Part shown: positions 8,915-15,005 of the stretch, one piece after another
How the letters are laid out: the number at the start of each line of letters is the position of its first letter
Numbering within the stretch: the stretch's first letter is position 1
NCBI GenBank assembly: GCA_934190685.1
Contig: CAKPTK010000036.1
Location: forward strand, 1-17,652
Length of the DNA: 17,652 nt
Direction: 5' to 3'
Source of the DNA: an uncultured Prevotella sp.
GTDB lineage: Bacteria > Bacteroidota > Bacteroidia > Bacteroidales > Bacteroidaceae
Notes under the pieces: model-generated
The model's input: the letters and a program-made list of their open reading frames with translations, nothing else
What the model was told of the DNA's origin: nothing
Databases searched by the model: none
Made by a program: the position numbers and the translations under genes

Positions 8915-8945
8915 CAAATTTACTGTTTTTATTCGGCTCTTGCAA
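8915..8945 (-). promoter_or_regulatory. Bacteroidota-type promoter of clpC
   Basis: On the minus strand, TAAATTTG (8922 down to 8915) matches TAnnTTTG. A TTG lies 20 bp further upstream (8945 down to 8943). The promoter sits inside the upstream extension of the clpC frame, so it also argues against translation from position 8990. Confidence 0.65.
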
Positions 8946-9056
8946 GCGATTAGACCATGATTTTTCTTCTTGTGCCTTGAAGGATGGCATTCCTTAGTAT
9001 TTTAAAGAGGAAATCAGCAAAAACCGTGCCAATAGCGAAAGATACAGAACTTGTGG

Positions 9057-9103
9057 TGAAGAAACAGGCTCAGTCTTGGCAAACCGGGTAAGACTGAGCC
9101 TGT
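9057..9103 (-). terminator. Terminator hairpin after hisB
   Basis: Arms 9064-9077 and 9090-9103 form a perfect 14-bp stem with a 12-nt loop, starting 5 nt after the hisB stop. On the minus strand, TTTCTTC follows the stem. It closes the long minus-strand gene run and separates it from the clpC promoter. Confidence 0.78.
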
Positions 9104-9108
9104 ATAGA

Positions 9109-10191
9109 TTATAATAATCCCTTGGTGCTGGGAAGGTCGAAATGATAGATGTCGCGTTTCACGGCCATCTTGAGACTGCGGGCCAAGGCTTTGAAGATGC
9201 CTTCTATCTTATGATGCTCGTTGGTGCCTTCTGCCTTGATGTTCAGATTCATCTTGGCAGCGTCGCTGAGACTCTTGAAGAAGTGGAGGAACATCTCGGT
9301 CGGCATTTCGCCCACCTTCTCGCGTTTGAACTCAGCGTCCCAGATGAGCCATGGCCGTCCGCCAAAGTCGAGTGCCACTTGGCACAAGCAGTCGTCCATG
9401 GGCAGGCAATAGCCATAGCGTTCGATGCCGCGTTTGTCGCCCAGGGCCTTGAGTAGGCAATCGCCCAGGGCAAGGGCTGTATCTTCGATGGTGTGGTGTT
9501 CGTCGACTTCAAGGTCGCCTTTTGTGTGTATCGTCAAGTCCATACCTCCATGTTTGCCGATTTGTTCAAGCATGTGGTCGAAGAATCCGAGCCCTGTGGA
9601 AATGTCGCATTTGCCCGAACCGTCAAGGTTGAGCCACACATGGATGTCTGTTTCCTTGGTGGTGCGCTTCACTTCCGCGATGCGCTCTCCTCCGTAGATG
9701 ATTTCGGCAATCTTGTCCCAGGTCATGTCGTCTTGTCCCAAGATGAGCGCCTTGCAGCCTAAGTTTTCCGCCAGCTGGCGGTCGCTCTCCCGGTCGCCAA
9801 TCACATAGCTGCCGGCAAGGTCAATGTCGGGATTGTCTATGTAGGCGGTGAGCATTCCCGTGCCGGGCTTGCGCATGGGGGAGTTGTCCTCGGGAAAATG
9901 TCTGTCAATGAGTTGCTCGTCAAAGGTGATGCCTTCTCCCTCAAGGGTCTGCAAGATGAAATTGTGTACCGGCCAGAACGTTTCTTCTGGAAAAGACGCC
10001 GTGCCCAGACCGTCCTGGTTGCTGACCATCACGAACTTGAAGTCAGTCTTCCGGCGGAGGAAACCAAGGTTTCGAAACATCCCTTTGGTAAACTTGAGTT
10101 TCTCAAAACTGTCTATCTGCTCGTCTTCCGGCTCTTCGATAAGTGTGCCGTCACGATCAATGAACAAGACTCTCTGCTTCATTTGTTTCAT
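9109..10191 (-). CDS. hisB: Bifunctional histidinol-phosphatase / imidazoleglycerol-phosphate dehydratase
   Basis: 360 residues, catalysing two steps of histidine biosynthesis in the cytosol (IGP dehydration and histidinol-phosphate dephosphorylation). Residues about 7-165 are the HAD phosphatase: the nucleophile motif FIDRDGTL has Asp12 and Asp14, MVSNQDG supplies the Thr/Ser motif, RKP the Lys, and VIGDRESD the acidic motif. Residues about 170-360 are the IGP dehydratase, with its metal-binding His clusters ([28 protein letters not shown]). The Cys ligands of the zinc loop known from E. coli HisB are absent ([15 protein letters not shown]); I believe this is normal for Bacteroidota. ATG 10191 is used; the ATG at 10182 ([12 protein letters not shown]) is an equally good start. 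The gene overlaps the end of the upstream membrane-protein frame by 35 nt, suggesting coupling. No other his gene is in the window. Confidence 0.95.
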   Translation of the reverse strand: MKQMKQRVLFIDRDGTLIEEPEDEQIDSFEKLKFTKGMFRNLGFLRRKTDFKFVMVSNQDGLGTASFPEETFWPVHNFILQTLEGEGITFDEQLIDRHFPEDNSPMRKPGTGMLTAYIDNPDIDLAGSYVIGDRESDRQLAENLGCKALILGQDDMTWDKIAEIIYGGERIAEVKRTTKETDIHVWLNLDGSGKCDISTGLGFFDHMLEQIGKHGGMDLTIHTKGDLEVDEHHTIEDTALALGDCLLKALGDKRGIERYGYCLPMDDCLCQVALDFGGRPWLIWDAEFKREKVGEMPTEMFLHFFKSLSDAAKMNLNIKAEGTNEHHKIEGIFKALARSLKMAVKRDIYHFDLPSTKGLL

Positions 10192-11048
10192 AATCTCTTG
10201 TTTCTATAGTTCCATAAATATAATAATAGGTGAAGGCCTGCCATATGATTAAGAAGCAGTTGACGAACATGGATATGATCGCAAGTAGGCAGATCGGGAG
10301 GAACAGACTGGAGGGCATCGTCATCGGGTCTCCCATATTTGCCCCATGATAGGATTCAAGGCAGGCGACAGCAATCACGATTAAAGGTGAGAAAATCAAG
10401 AGATTGATGACACCGATGACAATGGATTCCAGGAAAAGCGTCGCAAAGATGAAACCGAAATGCTTGAATCCTTTTTTCCAGTCCTTGCCCAATACATGGA
10501 TTAAGTGGGCGTTGTCGTCCATCATGAACTTGGTTCCAGAATAGCAAAGAGGTGTGCACCAGACGATTAAGAACACTACCCATACAAGAACGGCCCCCCA
10601 AATGGCGACATAAATCGCCATCGGATTTCTTGTCCCTAAAGCCAAGAAAATCGCTCCTATCATGACGGCCATGAAGAAGGCAATGGCAATGGCGTAGCAG
10701 ACGACTCCGATGGTTGTATTTGAAGTCATGCCCATTCAAGAATTCAAAAATCTTGCCAACATAGACGATGCCGGCAACGACAGTCGCTGCTGAGGTCAGA
10801 AGATTGAGCAGCATGTCGAATGGTTTGTCAACAGAAAGCGTGGTGTAGCGCACAGCCATGGTGATGCCGAATATGACGGCATAGACCAAGGCTAGTTTCC
10901 ATACTTGGTCGAACAGACTCTTGAAGTTGTCGACAACATTGTGATAGGCCGTAGTCAGGCAATTGACGTAACTACGGTCTTTGAGTTCTTGCACATAACG
11001 GGATTCAACAGTTCCGTCCGTCATGTCGTAAATCTTCTCTTCTTCCAT
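10157..11048 (-). pseudogene. Multi-pass integral membrane protein, interrupted by a frameshift
   Basis: Two overlapping frames together describe one protein of about 297 residues that I do not recognise. The 5' part starts at ATG 11048 (MEEEKIYDMTDGTVESRY). It has a soluble head and membrane helices at about 48-70 and 80-104, and stays protein-like to about FKYN (10713). After that the frame runs on to 10356 but yields only a His/Arg/Cys-rich, non-membrane sequence that is out-of-frame noise. The 3' part, in the +1-shifted frame, is open from 10735 to the stop at 10157. It contributes four or five more helices, for example VCYAIAIAFFMAVMIGAIFL and GFIFATLFLESIVIGVINLL. Removing one base between about 10735 and 10700 would join them. 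The gene begins 12 nt after the trmH-like stop, and its end overlaps hisB. It could be a true mutation, a base-call error in GGG or AAA, or less likely programmed frameshifting. The function is unknown. Confidence 0.75.
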
Positions 11049-11060
11049 ATTTGTTGGATT

Positions 11061-11831
11061 TTAAATTAATGATGATATTCTTCTTCTGAATTCGGCGCAA
11101 GTCACTGCCGTGGCGATGGCCACGTTGAGACTCTCCGCTGTGGGGCGGTTGGGCGGAAAACTGGGAATCAGCAGCCGTTCCGTCACCAGGGGGCGTATCT
11201 CTTGTGAAATGCCGTTGCCCTCGTTGCCCATCACGATGATGCCGCCTGCGGTCAAAGGCTTCTCATACAGGTTCTCGCCATCGAGCAGCGTTCCATAGAC
11301 AGGAATCTTTCCTTGTGCTTGGGTGAGCAATTGGGCAAGGTCTGTGTAGACAAGGTGCACTCGGGCGATGCTGCCCATGGTGGCTTGCACCACCTTGGGG
11401 TTGTAAACATCGGCGGTCTCCCGGCTGCAATAAATCCGTTTGACGCCAAACCAGTCGGCGATGCGGATGATGGTGCCGAGATTGCCGGGGTCTTGCACAC
11501 CGTCAAGTGCCAGACATAACTCGTCGGCATCGGGCAGTGAGGCTTTAGTGTTGCTGTACATGGGGAAGATGGCGAGCACCTGTTGTGGATGTTGCAGGAA
11601 ACTCACCTTTTGGAGTTCCTCTTCCGTCACATCGTATAGTTCCGTGTTGTTTCCCAACATGTTCCTGTGCTCGTCGAGCCATGACGCAGTGGCGACAACC
11701 GTCTTTGGTGAGGATGTCTCCATCAAATCGCCTACGACCTTGGGGCCTTCCGCCACGAAACATTGTTCGGCATTGCGGCCTTTTTTCGCTTGAAGCGTAT
11801 GGATGTATTTTATCTTTGCCTTGCTGATCAT
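11061..11831 (-). CDS. SpoU/TrmH-family RNA 2'-O-methyltransferase
   Basis: 256 residues. Residues about 1-95 form the substrate-binding N-domain (KYIHTLQAKKGRNAEQCFVAEG). Residues about 105-256 form the SPOUT (trefoil-knot) domain with its three motifs. Motif 1 is DGVQDPGNLGTIIRIADWFG (110-129), motif 2 is IVMGNEGNGIS (199-209) and motif 3 is IPSFPPNRPTAESLNVAIAT (222-241). These bind S-adenosylmethionine and methylate a ribose 2'-OH in rRNA or tRNA. The exact target nucleotide (RlmB-, TrmH- or TsnR-like) cannot be decided from the sequence, so no symbol is given. It sits 34 nt after the PP2C gene and 12 nt before the membrane-protein gene on the same strand, probably cotranscribed. No promoter box was evident just upstream. 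Confidence 0.92.
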   Translation of the reverse strand: MISKAKIKYIHTLQAKKGRNAEQCFVAEGPKVVGDLMETSSPKTVVATASWLDEHRNMLGNNTELYDVTEEELQKVSFLQHPQQVLAIFPMYSNTKASLPDADELCLALDGVQDPGNLGTIIRIADWFGVKRIYCSRETADVYNPKVVQATMGSIARVHLVYTDLAQLLTQAQGKIPVYGTLLDGENLYEKPLTAGGIIVMGNEGNGISQEIRPLVTERLLIPSFPPNRPTAESLNVAIATAVTCAEFRRRISSLI

Positions 11832-11865
11832 TATATTATATGGTTATGAGTCGAGGTTGACGTGG

Positions 11866-12690
11866 TTAAATTCTAAAACGGATATAGGCTCTGTCGTCAA
11901 ACGAGCGGTTGCCTTTCATCCATCCTTTGGTCATCTTCACTTGCCCAATGAGCAATGGGTCTTCCGCTAAAATCCGGGCAAGATTGTCTTCCGATTCACT
12001 TAGGGTCTTGGATAGGACAGGATAGCCATCACTGGCCAGCACCAACTCTTGTGTGGACGCGGGAAGGGTAACCACCTTGACCGTATTCATGGGAATGCTG
12101 AATCCGTCAATCACAGGATAGGTCACGTTTTGGTATTTGCAGTATTCCCGCAGCAGTGGAAGGATGAAGTCCCGTCCCTTGTCTTGGATGCGATATGTCG
12201 CAGGGTCGGCACCGTCAAGCAAGTCGAGACGGATGCGGGCGGAACGCATCTCCGCAATCGGTTGCTCGTAAGGTTTGTTGTTCTCGTACAACTTGCTGTC
12301 CGTACAGTCAAATGCCTGACAATCACCGACAAGCCATATTTCTTTTCGAGCGGAACTGTAGACGATGGCACTGCAGGTCATCCGCTCTACAGGATTGGTT
12401 TTCAAGCGTTCCATATCCACGTTGTGCTCTTGATAACATTGACGGATTCGTTGCGTCGCTTTCAGACAAAAGGTCTCGACCTTGTCTTCTGGAGACATTT
12501 GTCGCTTGACAACCTCTTCCACCAATGTCATGGCATAGCGGCCGTTGCGCATGGAAGGGCAAAACTGCTTTTCAGTCTTGCTTGTACTTCCGTCAATGAC
12601 CGCTACGAAATCATCGGTCACCACGATGCCGTCTTCGCATTCCTCTTGGCTCTTCTTGCCGACGACCTGTCGCTCTATTATTTCTATCAT
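11866..12690 (-). CDS. PP2C-type serine/threonine phosphatase domain protein
   Basis: 274 residues, cytosolic, one domain. PP2C landmarks appear in order: an acidic ED pair (Glu19-Asp20), the metal-binding VIDGST (Asp33-Gly34), TCSAIVY followed by VGDCQAF (Gly122-Asp123, the usual GDS/GDC turn), LASDGYPVLS (Ser220-Asp221-Gly222), and the C-terminal DDRAYIRF (Asp265-Asp266). These are the Mn/Mg-coordinating aspartates of the PPM family, so I expect metal-dependent protein phosphatase activity, although it is divergent from RsbU/Stp types. The start is ATG 12690. The frame continues upstream to 12951, but that part is the antiphase shadow of ygiQ. A later start would lose the first metal ligand. 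It overlaps the 3' end of ygiQ by 80 nt. No kinase gene is adjacent, and its substrate is unknown. Confidence 0.82.
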   Translation of the reverse strand: MIEIIERQVVGKKSQEECEDGIVVTDDFVAVIDGSTSKTEKQFCPSMRNGRYAMTLVEEVVKRQMSPEDKVETFCLKATQRIRQCYQEHNVDMERLKTNPVERMTCSAIVYSSARKEIWLVGDCQAFDCTDSKLYENNKPYEQPIAEMRSARIRLDLLDGADPATYRIQDKGRDFILPLLREYCKYQNVTYPVIDGFSIPMNTVKVVTLPASTQELVLASDGYPVLSKTLSESEDNLARILAEDPLLIGQVKMTKGWMKGNRSFDDRAYIRFRI

Positions 12691-14626
12691 TGTTTCTTTC
12701 TCGTTGCTGTGCGTTGCGCTTGTTCTTTCCGTAGGCGCGTTGAGGCCTTTCCTCCTCGTCGTATGCGTCAACGCGCTTGCCATAGTGGGGCTTGTAAGGC
12801 ATGCCACTGTATAGTTGCGGAATGAGGTCTGGACGACCGATACGGCGTAGTTCATTCTCGATGGTGCGTCGTTCTTCGGGCTTATACCAGAAGAAGAACT
12901 GTCGTTGCGCCAGTTTCTCTTTCGGATTCTTGGCGCAGAACACAGGTTCAAGCGTGTAGGGGTTGAATCCCGTATACCAGGCTTCCGTGCTTACCGTCAT
13001 CGGTGTTGGCGTGAAGTCTTGCACTTGCTCCAAGTGGAAGTCCATTTTCTTGGTGAGGACTGCCAACTCAGCCATGTCTTCCTCGGTGCAGCCCGGATGA
13101 CTGCTGATGAAATAAGGAATGATTTGTTCCCGCAAGTTTTCCTTTTGGTTGATTTGGTCGAAGATGCGTTTGAACTCTTCAAATTGGCTGAAAGACGGTT
13201 TGCGCATCAAGTAGAGCACCTTGTCACTGGTGTGCTCTGGTGCCACCTTGAGTCTTCCGCTCACGTGGTTGCAGATGAGTTCGCGAGTGTATTGGCGTGC
13301 TGAGGCGTTGGCCTTCTCGTCCTTGCTTTTGTAGAGCAGCAAGTCGTAGCGCACACCACTGCCGATAAAACTCTTCTTGATGCCCGGCAGGGCGTCGACG
13401 CTGTGGTAGATGTCAAGCAATGCGCTCACATCGGTATCGAGGTTCGGACAAATCTTCGGATGGATGCATGATGGTCGGGCACATTTCTCACAGGCTTTGT
13501 GGTTGCGGCCGTGCATGCCGTACATATTGGCTGAAGGGCCGCCCAAGTCGCTGAGATATCCTTTGAAATCGGGCATCTCGATGATTTGCTTCACCTCCTT
13601 GAGGATGCTTTCCTTGCTTCGGCAGACGATGAATTTGCCTTGGTGCGCACTGATGGTGCAGAAGGCACAACCGCCGAAACACCCCCGATGGATGTTGACC
13701 GAGAACTTGATCATCTCGTAGGCGGGGATACGCTTGTTCTTGTATTTGGGGTGGGGCAGTCGGGTATAGGGAAGATCGTAGGTGGCGTCGAGTTCTTCCG
13801 TGGTCATGGGCGGATAGGGCGGATTGACCACAGCAAACTTTCCGTCCACCTCCTGCAACAGTCGATGGGCGTGAATGCGGTTGGATTCTTCCTCGATGTG
13901 TCTGAAGTTCTCCGCTTGCGCTTTCTTGTTCTTCAGACATTCCGCATGACTGTGCAGCACGATGTCGTCTTCTGTTATGCCGTTGGGTATGTTTTCTTTT
14001 TTAGAAAGATATACGGTCTGTGGAATATCGCGCATCTCGTAGACCGGCACGCCATTCTCCAGTTCCTCGCAAATTTGCAGGATAGGTTTCTCGCCCATGC
14101 CATAGATAATCATGTCGGCTCCCGAGTCGCAGAGGATGCAGCGCATGAGCTTGTCCTGCCAATAGTCGTAGTGGGTGAGGCGTCGCATGGAAGCCTCGAT
14201 GCCACCGAGGATGACAGGCACGTCGGGATAGATTTCCTTCAGAATCTTGGTGTAGACGATGGTCGGATAGTCCGGCCGCAAGTCGTGTCTTCCGTCCGGA
14301 CTGTAGGCGTCTTCCGAACGAAGGCGTCGGTTGGCAGTGTATTTGTTGACCATCGAGTCCATACATCCGGGGGCAATGCCGAAGAAGAGTCTTGGACGCC
14401 CCAGTTTCTTGAAGTCGCGATAGTCGCCGTGCCAGTCGGGTTGGGGCACGATGGCCACCTTGTATCCGGCGGCTTCCAGTGTGCGGCCGATTACGGCGGC
14501 CCCGAAGGCGGGATGGTCTATATATGCATCAGCAGAGAACAGGATGACATCCACGCCATCCCATCCTCTGAGTTCCATTTCCTTCTTCGTTGTCGGAAGA
14601 AAGTCGGTGAGTCTGTATTCTTTCAT
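12611..14626 (-). CDS. YgiQ-family radical SAM protein
   Basis: 671 residues. An N-terminal B12-binding-like/YgiQ N-domain covers about 10-250, beginning FLPTTKKEMELRGWDGVDVI with ADAYIDHPAFGAAVIGR. The radical SAM domain follows, with the cluster motif CFGGCAFC (Cys316, Cys320, Cys323; a CX3CX2C set binding a 4Fe-4S cluster and SAM). A further Cys group (CEKCARPSCIHPKICPN) about 60 residues on may hold another cluster. A YgiQ C-terminal domain (VQDFTPTPMTVSTEAWYTG...) follows, with a low-complexity basic tail from about residue 615 to the end. The family is widespread, but its reaction is not established. The start is ATG 14626 (MKEYRLTDFLPT), 19 nt after the upstream small gene. The last 80 nt are shared with the start of the PP2C gene, and the Arg-rich tail is encoded largely by that shared stretch. 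Confidence 0.93.
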   Translation of the reverse strand: MKEYRLTDFLPTTKKEMELRGWDGVDVILFSADAYIDHPAFGAAVIGRTLEAAGYKVAIVPQPDWHGDYRDFKKLGRPRLFFGIAPGCMDSMVNKYTANRRLRSEDAYSPDGRHDLRPDYPTIVYTKILKEIYPDVPVILGGIEASMRRLTHYDYWQDKLMRCILCDSGADMIIYGMGEKPILQICEELENGVPVYEMRDIPQTVYLSKKENIPNGITEDDIVLHSHAECLKNKKAQAENFRHIEEESNRIHAHRLLQEVDGKFAVVNPPYPPMTTEELDATYDLPYTRLPHPKYKNKRIPAYEMIKFSVNIHRGCFGGCAFCTISAHQGKFIVCRSKESILKEVKQIIEMPDFKGYLSDLGGPSANMYGMHGRNHKACEKCARPSCIHPKICPNLDTDVSALLDIYHSVDALPGIKKSFIGSGVRYDLLLYKSKDEKANASARQYTRELICNHVSGRLKVAPEHTSDKVLYLMRKPSFSQFEEFKRIFDQINQKENLREQIIPYFISSHPGCTEEDMAELAVLTKKMDFHLEQVQDFTPTPMTVSTEAWYTGFNPYTLEPVFCAKNPKEKLAQRQFFFWYKPEERRTIENELRRIGRPDLIPQLYSGMPYKPHYGKRVDAYDEEERPQRAYGKNKRNAQQRERNNDRNNRATGRRQEEPRGMRRRHRGDR

Positions 14627-14645
14627 TTAAATGTTTTCGCGGTGT

Positions 14646-14984
14646 TTAGTCGCTGGGTGCGTCGTCCACGGCAGCTTCCTCTTGTGTGGCATGTGTGTCA
14701 CACCAGTCGATGTAGAGCAGCACGAGGTTGTGAAGTCCCAGGGCTTTCATATTGTTATTGTAGATTACATCGAGGCAGAGGTCGAGCAGGGCTTTGTCTT
14801 TGCCCGCTTCCGACTCGAGGAGGCTGCGCACATTGAGTTTCAGTTTGTCGAGCACACTCTCCTCAACGATGCCGTTGCTGTCGATGAGGTTTTTCAGGAG
14901 AGAGTATTTTCTGATGGTCTCCAAGTGAGCGTCGCTCACTTCAATGCTTCGTGTTCCAGAAGCGTTAGCTTGAATTTTGTACAT
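14646..14984 (-). CDS. Small protein of unknown function (112 aa)
   Basis: 112 residues, no signal peptide or membrane segment. It begins MYKIQANASGTRSIEVSDAH and is then predicted mostly helical. The helices are at about 20-34 (LETIRKYSLLKNLID), 39-57 (IVEESVLDKLKLNVRSLLE), 60-75 (GKDKALLDLCLDVIY) and 79-96 (KALGLHNLVLLYIDWCDTHA). An acidic, low-complexity tail (EEAAVDDAPSD) ends the chain. I do not recognise a family. It lies 21 nt downstream of the amidase-like gene and 19 nt upstream of ygiQ on the same strand, so it is probably cotranscribed with both. The codon pattern and sensible hydrophobic spacing suggest a genuine gene. Confidence 0.75.
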   Translation of the reverse strand: MYKIQANASGTRSIEVSDAHLETIRKYSLLKNLIDSNGIVEESVLDKLKLNVRSLLESEAGKDKALLDLCLDVIYNNNMKALGLHNLVLLYIDWCDTHATQEEAAVDDAPSD

Positions 14985-15005
14985 GGTTTTATTATTTATG
15001 GTTGA

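Noticed and set aside
8766..8990. 75-residue N-terminal extension of ClpC
   Set aside because: Non-family, low-complexity sequence that contains the likely promoter. The family start MTNQF is at 8765.
10356..10710. Tail of the first membrane-protein frame as a real protein end
   Set aside because: It is rich in His, Arg and Cys with no membrane helices, while the other frame over the same bases encodes clean helices.
11005..11060. Possible promoter before the membrane protein (TAATTTAA)
   Set aside because: It lacks the TTTG end of the -7 consensus and has no good -33 element, and the 12-nt gap favours read-through from the upstream gene.
12691..12951. Upstream extension of the PP2C frame
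   Set aside because: It is the out-of-phase shadow of the ygiQ C-terminal region and adds nothing resembling a PP2C N-terminus.
13586..14836. Long plus-strand open frame (416 codons) opposite ygiQ
   Set aside because: Antisense shadow of the YgiQ coding sequence, with no domain or promoter support. The radical SAM motifs on the other strand are decisive.
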